Part shown: one piece after another, positions 1 through 4,978 of the stretch
Layout of the letters: each line of letters begins with the position of its first letter
Numbering within the stretch: position 1 is the first letter of the stretch
DNA from: an uncultured Clostridium sp.
GTDB taxonomy: Bacteria > Bacillota_A > Clostridia > TANB77 > CAG-508
DNA length: 8,734 nt
Assembly (NCBI GenBank): GCA_946491915.1
Contig: CAMLYR010000059.1
Coordinates: forward strand, 1 to 8,734
Direction: 5' to 3'
The notes under the pieces: model-generated
The model's input: only the letters and a program-made list of their open reading frames with translations
Told to the model about the DNA's origin: nothing
Database searches by the model: none
Translations under genes and position numbers: made by a program

Positions 1-253
1 TTCCATTTTCTACTTCTCTTTTTTGGTCTGTATCTTCAATTCTTAATAAAAATACCCCTTCTGTTTGATTTGCTAATTTTCTAGCAATTAAAGATTGATA
101 TAGCCCTCCTATATGTACAAATCCTGTTGGACTTGGTGCAAATCTTGTGACAATGGCTCCTTCTTTTAGATTTCTTTCTGGATATTTTTCCTCATAATAT
201 GCTATATCCTTTGCTTCTGGAAATATAGCATTTGCTAAATCTTTATAATCCAT
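1..253 (-). CDS. gltX: Glutamyl-tRNA synthetase, N-terminal part (runs off left edge)
   Basis: Only the first 84 codons are in the window. The protein charges tRNA-Glu (or tRNA-Glu and tRNA-Gln) with glutamate in the cytoplasm. The class I signature is visible: residues 38-50 read [13 protein letters not shown], which contains the HIGH-type ATP-binding motif. It is followed by [20 protein letters not shown], the typical GlxRS sequence. An extension of about 35 residues ([14 protein letters not shown]...) precedes the core, as in the clostridial form. The ATG at 253 is chosen because GGAGAGG lies about 8 nt upstream, inside the end of the preceding small gene, whose stop codon is 2 nt away. 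The two are therefore probably translationally coupled. The KMSKS loop and anticodon-binding domain are outside the window. No T-box leader is visible, because coding sequence abuts the start. Confidence 0.95.
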   Translation of the reverse strand, partial: MDYKDLANAIFPEAKDIAYYEEKYPERNLKEGAIVTRFAPSPTGFVHIGGLYQSLIARKLANQTEGVFLLRIEDTDQKREVENG

Positions 254-255
254 TT

Positions 256-486
256 TTATCTTTCCTCTCCTTCTATTTTTCTTGTATTTTTAGTTTTACC
301 TGTTTTTAATGTCTTTTTTTCCTCTTCCCCTTTTTGATTTGCTTCTGAAATCAATAAAAATAAATGCTGACTAGTAAATTTTGCTCTTTCATCTCTTGAC
401 ATTTTTCTTTTTAATATTCTTTTAATATCATTTAGTGATTTATGTTGATTGTTTAGAATGATTTGAATTGCTTCTTCTTTTGTCAT
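256..486 (-). CDS. Small basic protein of unknown function upstream of gltX
   Basis: I do not recognise this protein. From Met at 486 it has 76 residues ([18 protein letters not shown]...). A helical N-terminal half is followed by a highly charged, lysine-rich, probably disordered tail ending in KIEGEER. There is no signal peptide or membrane segment, so it is likely cytoplasmic. An in-frame ATG at 543 would give 95 residues, but it overlaps the -10 box (TATAAT, 542-547) of the best promoter in the gap, so it would not be in that transcript. It also has no Shine-Dalgarno sequence. The 486 start has only a weak site (GATTGG), so the start is unsettled. The stop codon is 2 nt from the gltX ATG and the gltX ribosome site lies in its last codons, suggesting co-transcription with gltX. 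Confidence 0.55.
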   Translation of the reverse strand: MTKEEAIQIILNNQHKSLNDIKRILKRKMSRDERAKFTSQHLFLLISEANQKGEEEKKTLKTGKTKNTRKIEGEER

Positions 487-541
487 TTTTCCAATCACTA
501 ACCTTTCATTTTTTATATTAAATAGTTTCTTTATGTCAAAC

Positions 542-570
542 ATTATACTACATTCTTAAGTATTTCACAA
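542..570 (-). promoter_or_regulatory. Candidate sigma-A promoter for the small gene and gltX
   Basis: On the minus strand, TTGTGA (565-570, 4 of 6 consensus) is separated by 17 bp from a perfect TATAAT (542-547). Transcription would begin near 535. This is the only good match between the large inverted repeat and the small gene. In DNA this AT-rich, chance matches are common, so this is an inference. Confidence 0.45.
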
Positions 571-663
571 GTCTTTTTCCTGAGTTTTAAAGGAAATAAG
601 CAGACGGGCGAGGAAAATTGAGACGAACAATTTTGAAAATTAGGTACGGACAAATCGAAAAAC

Positions 664-831
664 GGAGAAATCGGGAAATTGGGAGACGGAAAAATCGGGA
701 AATCGGGGACAGACTCATTTTTCCCTTTTTATAAAATTTAATATCTTTTTTTAGTTATTTAAGTAAAAAGGGAAAAATGAGTCTGTCCCCGATTTCCCGA
801 TTTTTCCGTCTCCCAATTTCCCGATTTCTCC
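664..831. repeat. Perfect 68-bp inverted repeat (REP/MITE-like palindrome)
   Basis: The left arm (664-731) and right arm (764-831) are exact reverse complements over 68 bp and flank a 32-nt AT-rich centre. Each arm starts with two head-to-tail copies of a roughly 24-bp unit (starts at 664 and 688, both containing ATCGGGAAAT), followed by GGGGACAGACTCATTTTTCC. The arms are G-rich and pyrimidine/purine-skewed, unlike the surrounding AT-rich DNA. The right arm begins 2 bp beyond the stop codon of the DUF368 gene. In its transcript the hairpin would be followed by GTTTTTC, so it could end or stabilise that mRNA. There is no transposase gene and no clear target-site duplication. It may be a non-autonomous REP- or MITE-type element; that is inference. 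Confidence 0.85.
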
Positions 832-833
832 TC

Positions 834-1712
834 TTAATCTTTTTGTGTCTTTGATTGTGAACGCATTTTATTTAACACTTTAACTGCTTTAAACATTTTA
901 GAACTTCTAAAATTTTTAATAGCATCTGGTATGCGAGATACATATACTCCTAAAATGACACATAACACACATAAAATTGTTTCTAACCATGTCATTCCTT
1001 GAGGTAAAAGAACAAGTATGGATCCAATCGTAAAACCGATGATACTGTAAAAGGTCTGTGCATAATATTTCTCTAACAATTTTTTTGTTAATTTCATCAC
1101 AATAATACTTCCTAATACTAATCCGATTCCCATAGGAATTAATACTGGTAAATATAGATTTGCAACTGATTGTAAATACACCGAATATACACCTAATAAC
1201 ATTAAAATAATGGTACTACTGACACCTGGTACAACAATTCCTATAGACATAATAACTCCACACATAACCAAATACATAATGCTCATATTATCTACATTCG
1301 TAATGATTTGCATTCTGTTTTCTAATACCACTGTTATAATTCCAATTGCTAATGCTATCAACAAATAAATCACATTTTGTGGTTTAAATGTTGCTTTTTC
1401 ATTGACTTCTTTTATTAAAGAAGGAATGGTCCCAATGATTAATCCAATAAATATAGATTTCGTTTGTACAGGAAATTCATATAAGAGATAATTTAACATA
1501 TTACTGAATAATAAAACGCCTATTCCTACACCTACAGCAATAGGAAATAAAAACTTAAAATTCTTTTTCAGATCTTTAAAAAAATTCAAAACAGCATCTA
1601 GTAATTTTTCGTAAATACCAAAAATTACACATAACACACCACTGCTAACACCTGGCACAATTGCTCCTGCTCCAATAAAAATGCCTTTTATCATATTTAA
1701 AAATCCATTCAT
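834..1712 (-). CDS. popT: DUF368 family membrane protein, PopT-type undecaprenyl-phosphate flippase
   Basis: This polytopic membrane protein of about 292 residues belongs to the DUF368 family. PopT of that family returns the lipid carrier undecaprenyl phosphate to the inner leaflet for peptidoglycan and other envelope synthesis. Two related PGVSS motifs, at residues 20-24 (GAIVPGVSSG) and 162-166 (GIVVPGVSST), mark the two internal repeats. Numerous hydrophobic segments cover the protein, which ends in a basic cytoplasmic tail. The frame opens at 1787 (317 residues), but the ATG at 1712 is preferred: GAGGAG (1719-1724) lies 6 nt upstream, and family members begin just before the first motif. 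The ATG at 1787 has no ribosome site. The function is taken from family knowledge; the gene symbol is by family only. Confidence 0.85.
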   Translation of the reverse strand: MNGFLNMIKGIFIGAGAIVPGVSSGVLCVIFGIYEKLLDAVLNFFKDLKKNFKFLFPIAVGVGIGVLLFSNMLNYLLYEFPVQTKSIFIGLIIGTIPSLIKEVNEKATFKPQNVIYLLIALAIGIITVVLENRMQIITNVDNMSIMYLVMCGVIMSIGIVVPGVSSTIILMLLGVYSVYLQSVANLYLPVLIPMGIGLVLGSIIVMKLTKKLLEKYYAQTFYSIIGFTIGSILVLLPQGMTWLETILCVLCVILGVYVSRIPDAIKNFRSSKMFKAVKVLNKMRSQSKTQKD

Positions 1713-1787
1713 AAATAACTCCTCAAAAATATATCTAGAAAAACTCACATTCTCCCTTCTTATTTTATGAATTTCTTTTTGTTTCAT

Positions 1788-2032
1788 TCATTTAATTGGT
1801 ACTTTTTACTAATTACATATAATTATTAAAAAATAAACAACTTATTACACAAGACATTAAAGTAATGTTGTATTCTTGACTATAATTTATGTATCATTTT
1901 GAAATTTATAGATTTTAATTTTTGAATTTATAATAAAATTTGATTTAAAATTATCAATAAGATTAAGATTAAAATTTAGATTAGATTTGGATTTATACTT
2001 AACTTAACTTAACTTAATTTAATTTTACTTTA
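1788..2032. other. AT-rich intergenic stretch with no gene seen
   Basis: No open frame with a ribosome site is visible on either strand. The stretch holds a small palindrome (ACATTA, AAG, TAATGT, 1854-1868), four tandem ACTTA pentamers, and a diverged copy of the AT-rich DNA that also follows the second toxin (both contain GATTTTAATTTTTGAA). A weak minus-strand promoter candidate for the DUF368 gene (TTGTTT, 17 bp, TGTAAT, about 1813-1841) is too poor to call. Confidence 0.5.
1997..2016. repeat. Four tandem ACTTA pentamers
   Basis: ACTTA occurs four times in a row on the plus strand, followed by a degenerate ATTTA. The corresponding place behind the second toxin has only scattered TTAACTT-like sequence, so the array expanded, or was lost, in one copy. 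It is a short slippage-prone tract. Confidence 0.7.
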
Positions 2033-2093
2033 TTAAAATTTATTCATATAATTTTGTGTACTATGAAAAATATGTAAAATAAAGACTTGTCCG
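2032..2093 (-). repeat. 62-bp toxin-tail repeat, copy 1
   Basis: This segment matches 2864-2925 at 61 of 62 positions. It covers the last codons of toxin 1, the frame change, the alternative-frame ending and a few bases beyond. The single difference (2081 against 2912) is synonymous (Phe) in the +1 frame but changes Tyr to His in the frame actually open. Identity stops abruptly at the CGG codon end (2093). Confidence 0.9.
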
Positions 2094-2348
2094 TTTCTCT
2101 TTATCAACTTCATAAATGATAATATAATTATTCACTTTCATTTTTCGTACATTTTTTGTCTTATCTTTCCAACCTTCTAGTTTTACATATTTTTCAGGTA
2201 AATAGCTTAAATTTGAAATATAATTTAAAATTCTATTTACTATTTTCTTTGCTGTACTTTTCTCTTTAAAATAATATTCTATATAAAAATGAATATTTTG
2301 TAAATCATTACGAGCCTTTGGAGACCAAATAATTTTATAAATCTTCAC
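2061..2348 (-). CDS. RelE/ParE-type toxin 1, C-terminus probably frameshifted
   Basis: This is the toxin of the downstream toxin-antitoxin module. RelE/ParE proteins are small mRNA interferases or gyrase inhibitors. The visible family features are the N-terminal YKIIWSPKARNDLQNIHFYI strand and helix, the LSYLPEKY segment, and NYIIIYEVD. As read from the GTG at 2348 it has 95 residues and ends SLYFTYFS. The expected family ending, VFILHIFHSTQNYMNKF, lies in the +1 frame directly after Arg-Thr and stops at 2033; joining the frames would give 104 residues. The extra base is at about 2087. The GTG overlaps the antitoxin end, but the best ribosome site (GGAGG, 2364-2368) is placed for an ATC codon at 2355-2357. 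It is either an inactivated toxin or one needing recoding. Confidence 0.75.
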   Translation of the reverse strand: MKIYKIIWSPKARNDLQNIHFYIEYYFKEKSTAKKIVNRILNYISNLSYLPEKYVKLEGWKDKTKNVRKMKVNNYIIIYEVDKEKRTSLYFTYFS

Positions 2349-2694
2349 TAAGATGATACTTCGCCTCCATTTCTGTTACAATATCTTCCATCGTAATTCC
2401 TTTTCCTTCTTTAATCTCTTGCATTGCTTCTTCAATTTTCTTAAAAATATCTTTCTGAAATTCCTCAAAAGTGGCATATTGTTTATCAAAATGTTCTGAT
2501 ACTAATCTATCAATTCTCTCTTCTTCTGTTTCTTCTAATCCCTTTGTTAATTCTTCAAATGCTTCATCACTTAAAATAACTAAATCATTTGTTCCATTTT
2601 TCGTGATATACATTGGTTCTTTTGTTTCATGGCATATTTTTGAAATTTCACTATAATTATTTCTTAAATCTACAGATGGTCTAATCAAAGCCAT
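2335..2694 (-). CDS. Phd/YefM-type antitoxin 1
   Basis: This 119-residue antitoxin neutralises toxin 1 and is expected to repress its own operon. The N-terminal half (ALIRPSVDLRNNYSEISK, then EPMYITKNGTNDLVILSDEA) is a typical Phd/YefM DNA-binding and dimerisation domain. Residues 53-119 are acidic and helical and would wrap the toxin. The ATG at 2694 is chosen over an in-frame ATG at 2721 because AAGGAGG (2702-2708) lies 7 nt upstream and the second copy starts at the same Met-Ala-Leu-Ile. The first 83 residues match antitoxin 2 at 78 positions, whereas the last 36 match at only about 40 percent. The gene overlaps the toxin start by 14 nt. Confidence 0.9.
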   Translation of the reverse strand: MALIRPSVDLRNNYSEISKICHETKEPMYITKNGTNDLVILSDEAFEELTKGLEETEEERIDRLVSEHFDKQYATFEEFQKDIFKKIEEAMQEIKEGKGITMEDIVTEMEAKYHLSEDL

Positions 2695-2721
2695 AAAATC
2701 GCCTCCTTTTTGTATATGCAA

Positions 2722-2750
2722 ATTATATCAGAATTATGATATTTATTCAA
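2722..2750 (-). promoter_or_regulatory. Promoter and operator of toxin-antitoxin module 1
   Basis: TTGAAT (2745-2750), a 17-bp spacer and a perfect TATAAT (2722-2727) lie just upstream of the antitoxin ribosome site. The spacer holds an inverted repeat, ATATCA and TGATAT separated by 6 bp (2725-2742), overlapping the -10 box. The same repeat sits at the same place in module 2. An autoregulatory antitoxin operator is the likely meaning. Confidence 0.65.
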
Positions 2751-2863
2751 CTATTTTTCTAAAATTTATTTTATTTTTGAACTTCTAAGATTTTAATTTT
2801 TGAAAACTAAATAAAATTTAGATTTAAACTTAATTTAACTTGACCTGAATTTAATTTTGTTTG

Positions 2864-2925
2864 ATTAAAATTTATTCATATAATTTTGTGTACTATGAAA
2901 AATATGTAAAATGAAGACTTGTCCG
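2864..2925 (-). repeat. 62-bp toxin-tail repeat, copy 2
   Basis: This is the second copy of the toxin-tail segment, at the 3' end of toxin 2. The toxin bodies upstream of it share only about 40 percent of residues, so this near identity is a sharp local exception. Farther downstream of the toxin the similarity fades gradually through AT-rich DNA. Confidence 0.9.
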
Positions 2926-3183
2926 AGTATCATAATTTACTGTATATAAAATAATATATTTATCGATTGGAATTCTTCTAATATTTTTATTATAAGCTAT
3001 TTTTTGATATCTTTCTGGAAAATATGATAGACTAGATATTAATTTGTAGACTTTTTTATGAAAATTATTAGCTATGGAAGGTTCTTTTAATATTTTAGAT
3101 AAGTAATAGTAAATCTGGCTTAATTCGTCTTTAAAACTATCAAGCCATTCAATTTTATATTTTCTATTCTCTAGAGAATCCAT
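2893..3183 (-). CDS. RelE/ParE-type toxin 2, C-terminus probably frameshifted
   Basis: This is the toxin of the upstream module, 96 residues from the ATG at 3183. That start has GGAGG (3190-3194) 6 nt upstream; the frame extends to 3240 but without a ribosome site. It resembles toxin 1 at about 40 percent of residues: YKIEWLDSFKDEL, LSYFPERYQKI and DKYIILYTV correspond. As in toxin 1, the open frame ends SLHFTYFS, while the family-like ending VFILHIFHSTQNYMNKF follows in the +1 frame after Arg-Thr and stops at 2865. It overlaps the antitoxin 2 end by 20 nt. Loss of the C-terminal strand and its His and Tyr would probably abolish activity, unless ribosomes shift frame. Confidence 0.75.
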   Translation of the reverse strand: MDSLENRKYKIEWLDSFKDELSQIYYYLSKILKEPSIANNFHKKVYKLISSLSYFPERYQKIAYNKNIRRIPIDKYIILYTVNYDTRTSLHFTYFS

Positions 3184-3520
3184 ATTTTTCCTCCAATTCT
3201 TCCATAGCTTCTTCCATTGACACATAATGTCCTTCTTCAATATCTTTCAATGACTCCTCAATTTTCCTAATAATATCTTTCTGAAACTCCTCAAAAGTAG
3301 CATAATGTTTATCAAAATGTTCTGATACCAATCTATCAATTCTCTCTTCCTCTGTTTCTTCTAAAACCTTTGTTAATTCTTCAAATGCTTCATCACTTAA
3401 AATAACTAAATCATTTGTTCCATTTTTCGTGATATACATTGGTTCTTTTGTTTCGTGACATATTTTTGAAATTTCATTATAATTATTTCTCAAATCTGCA
3501 CATGGTCTGATTAAAGCCAT
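3164..3520 (-). CDS. Phd/YefM-type antitoxin 2
   Basis: This 118-residue antitoxin is a near copy of antitoxin 1 over residues 1-83 (differences at 7, 8, 15, 52 and 72) with a diverged acidic C-terminus ending EEKYGFSRE. The ATG at 3520 has the same CCTCC-complement ribosome site (GGAGGCGATTTT before ATG). The conserved N-terminus should bind the same operator in both modules, so the two antitoxins may cross-repress. The diverged C-terminus is the part that would contact the toxin, and it differs together with the toxin, suggesting separate toxin specificities. Confidence 0.9.
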   Translation of the reverse strand: MALIRPCADLRNNYNEISKICHETKEPMYITKNGTNDLVILSDEAFEELTKVLEETEEERIDRLVSEHFDKHYATFEEFQKDIIRKIEESLKDIEEGHYVSMEEAMEELEEKYGFSRE

Positions 3521-3546
3521 AAAATCGCCTCCTTTTGTATAGACAA

Positions 3547-3575
3547 ATTATATCAAAATTATGATATGTAAGCAA
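3547..3575 (-). promoter_or_regulatory. Promoter and operator of toxin-antitoxin module 2
   Basis: TTGCTT (3570-3575), 17 bp and a perfect TATAAT (3547-3552) precede antitoxin 2. The inverted repeat ATATCA, 6 bp, TGATAT (3550-3567) is the same as in module 1 and overlaps the -10 box. The -35 matches consensus at only 3 of 6 positions, so this promoter may be weaker than that of module 1. Confidence 0.6.
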
Positions 3576-3603
3576 GTCTTTTTCTAAAAACACCTCATAT
3601 TTG

Positions 3604-3646
3604 TGGATTAATTTGGATCAATTAGAACCAAGTCCCGATTAATCCA
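3604..3646. repeat. Imperfect inverted repeat upstream of sigK
   Basis: TGGATTAAT (3604-3612) and ATTAATCCA (3638-3646) are exact reverse complements. An inner TTGG/CCAA pair (3613-3616 and 3628-3631) extends the stem, leaving a 6-nt bulge. It has no T-tract, so it is not a normal terminator. It lies between the divergent antitoxin 2 and sigK genes and could be a regulator site; no function is assigned. Confidence 0.5.
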
Positions 3647-3681
3647 TATTGTCCAAAATAATTATTTTCTAGTGGTCAGGC

Positions 3682-3708
3682 ACTTTTATTTTTCTCCAAC
3701 ATATAATT
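3682..3708 (+). promoter_or_regulatory. Candidate sigma-K-type promoter of sigK
   Basis: AC at 3682-3683 is followed after 16 bp by CATATAATT at 3700-3708. This resembles the sigma-K consensus (AC, 16-17 bp, CATAnnnTA) with one mismatch; mother-cell sigma factors are known to drive sigK. The TATAAT inside it has no sigma-A -35 at the right distance. This is inference from consensus only. Confidence 0.4.
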
Positions 3709-3727
3709 TGTTATGCGAGTTTTCAAA

Positions 3728-3791
3728 TGTCCCATTGAAAAACGATCTCTATGGGACAAATGTCGCATTGAAAAACGATCTCTATGCGACA
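3728..3791 (+). repeat. Two tandem hairpins with a compensatory base-pair change
   Basis: Unit 1 (3728-3758) is TGTCCCAT, a 15-nt loop, ATGGGACA. Unit 2 (3761-3791) is TGTCGCAT, the identical loop (TGAAAAACGATCTCT), ATGCGACA. Stems are 8 bp and perfect. The only stem difference is one C-G pair swapped for G-C, changed on both sides. The repeat period is 33 bp. They end 9 nt before the sigK ribosome site and would be in its 5' leader if the candidate promoter is right. ATGCGA at 3713-3718 could pair alternatively with unit 2. Confidence 0.8.
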
Positions 3792-3812
3792 TGACAATTA
3801 GGAGGTGCCTTT

Positions 3813-4532
3813 ATGTTTTCTGCACTTTGTATGTCTGGTATTTTAGGATTTATTGAATTTCTAAAATCTTCTGTGTTTTTAGTTGGATATATTTCTAGTA
3901 GTAATATATTCCCTGAACCATTAACTTCTGAAGAAGAAAAAATGTATTTGACACAAATGAGAAATGGTGATGAAGATGCTAGAAATATTTTGATTGAAAG
4001 AAATTTAAGATTGGTTGCTCATATTACTAAAAAATATTCAACCACAAATGTTGAGCAAGATGATTTAATTTCGATTGGTACAATTGGACTTATAAAAGGA
4101 ATTAATAGTTTTAATGTTGATAAAGGTTCCAAGCTTTCTACATATGTTTCTAGATGTATTGATAATGAAATTTTAATGCATTTAAGAGCAACTAAAAAGT
4201 TAGGTGCTGAAGTGTATTTAAATGAACCTATTGGAAAAGACAAAGATGATAATGTGATTACTTTACAAGAAATTTTAGAAAATGATGAACGAAATATTGA
4301 AGATACAGTTGATATTAAAATGAAAATTAAATTATTATATGAAAAAATGAAGTCTATTTTAAAAGATAGAGAAAAAACAATTTTGGAACTTCGTTTTGGT
4401 TTAGGTGGTCATAAACCCAAAACACAACATGAAATTGCAAAAATGATGGGTATTTCTCGTTCCTATGTTTCTAGAATTGAAACAAAAGCGATTGGAAAAT
4501 TGTCTAAAGAATTTAAAAATTTGACCGAATAG
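3813..4532 (+). CDS. sigK: Pro-sigma-K, late mother-cell sporulation sigma factor
   Basis: This 239-residue sigma-70 family protein directs late mother-cell transcription during sporulation. Residues 1-25 form a hydrophobic pro-sequence ending VFLVG, followed by YISSSNIFPEPL. This aligns with the known B. subtilis pro-sigma-K processing region, so cleavage before Tyr26 by a SpoIVFB-type protease is expected. Region 2 spans about 52-126 (RNILIERNLRLVAHI, DDLISIGTIGLIKGI). Region 4 spans about 178-232, with the helix-turn-helix around TQHEIAKMMGISRSYVSRIE. The gene is continuous, with no skin-type insertion. TTAGGAGGTG (about 3798-3807) supports the ATG at 3813. Two hairpins precede the ribosome site. 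The presence of a pro-sequence differs from C. difficile, which lacks one. Confidence 0.95.
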   Translation: MFSALCMSGILGFIEFLKSSVFLVGYISSSNIFPEPLTSEEEKMYLTQMRNGDEDARNILIERNLRLVAHITKKYSTTNVEQDDLISIGTIGLIKGINSFNVDKGSKLSTYVSRCIDNEILMHLRATKKLGAEVYLNEPIGKDKDDNVITLQEILENDERNIEDTVDIKMKIKLLYEKMKSILKDREKTILELRFGLGGHKPKTQHEIAKMMGISRSYVSRIETKAIGKLSKEFKNLTE

Positions 4533-4558
4533 TCTAAATTTTTTATGCATTTTTAAAG

Positions 4559-4586
4559 AAATTTCATGAAATTTTGTCATTTTTTT
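4559..4586 (+). terminator. Weak candidate terminator after sigK
   Basis: The palindrome AAATTTCATGAAATTT (4559-4574) is followed shortly by a seven-T run (4580-4586). The stem is A/T only and would be unstable, so this is a poor terminator candidate. No better one is seen between sigK and the next promoter. Confidence 0.3.
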
Positions 4587-4691
4587 GATTTTTTAGAAAA
4601 GTTTTTTGATTTATTTTTACTTATATGTGCTATTTTTATTACTTTTTTATTACTTTTTTACAAAAATATGACATTTTTATGACAAAAAGTG

Positions 4692-4720
4692 TTGACATTT
4701 GTATTTTTTTATTCTACAAT
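4692..4720 (+). promoter_or_regulatory. Strong sigma-A promoter of the 55-codon gene
   Basis: A perfect TTGACA (4692-4697) is followed after 17 bp by TACAAT (4715-4720, 5 of 6). An A/T-tract region lies just upstream, with TATGACA repeated at 4667-4673 and 4678-4684. This is the best vegetative promoter in the window and implies that the small gene is transcribed independently of sigK. Confidence 0.8.
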
Positions 4721-4728
4721 GAACTTGT

Positions 4729-4746
4729 AGTAGTTAAAAAACTACT
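4729..4746 (+). promoter_or_regulatory. 5' leader hairpin
   Basis: AGTAGTT (4729-4735) and AACTACT (4740-4746) form a 7-bp stem with an AAAA loop. It begins about 2 nt after the expected transcription start near 4727. Such a 5'-terminal stem could protect the mRNA; no regulatory role is shown. Confidence 0.45.
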
Positions 4747-4798
4747 CGTTTTGCTAAAGATTTTTATGATTTACGATAGATAAAAGGAGTGATATACA

Positions 4799-4966
4799 AT
4801 GGATATGGAAAGGGAAATTTACCCAAAATCGAATTGTTTAGCTTTAACAGTTAGAAAAGAACATAGATTAGTTTGTATTAATAGGGCTGCTAGAAAAACA
4901 ATTAGAGTTTCTTGGAAAACTTTATTATATGCTCTATTCTTAACAGTTGCTAATATTTTTGTTTAG
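4799..4966 (+). CDS. 55-residue basic small protein with C-terminal hydrophobic helix
   Basis: I do not recognise this protein. It reads MDMEREIYPKSNC, then a basic stretch with VRKEHRLVCINRAARK, then WKTLLYALFLTVANIFV, a hydrophobic helix long enough to reach into or across the membrane at the very C-terminus. There are two cysteines (13 and 27) and many Arg/Lys residues in the first 40. AAGGAG (4784-4789) lies 9 nt before the ATG. A strong promoter, a leader hairpin and a strong terminator frame it exactly, which supports a real single-gene unit. It could be a small membrane-associated regulator or a toxic or antimicrobial-like peptide; nothing in the sequence decides this. Confidence 0.75.
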   Translation: MDMEREIYPKSNCLALTVRKEHRLVCINRAARKTIRVSWKTLLYALFLTVANIFV

Positions 4967-4978
4967 AATATATATGAT

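Noticed and set aside
254..543. T-box or other riboswitch leader for gltX
   Set aside because: The DNA directly upstream is coding sequence of the small gene; no T-box sequence or specifier stem is seen.
2471..2656. Plus-strand open frame of 61 codons opposite antitoxin 1
   Set aside because: It lies entirely antisense to a well-supported antitoxin gene and has no ribosome site.
3728..3791. CRISPR-like short repeat array
   Set aside because: There are only two units with a 2-bp gap, no spacers, and no cas genes nearby.
3678..3810. AGGCAC (3678-3683) pairing with GTGCCT (3805-3810) to mask the sigK ribosome site
   Set aside because: It is only 6 bp over a long distance, and the first part would lie upstream of the expected transcription start.
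4019..4243. Minus-strand open frame inside sigK
   Set aside because: It is antisense to the conserved sigma region 2 coding sequence; no promoter or ribosome site.
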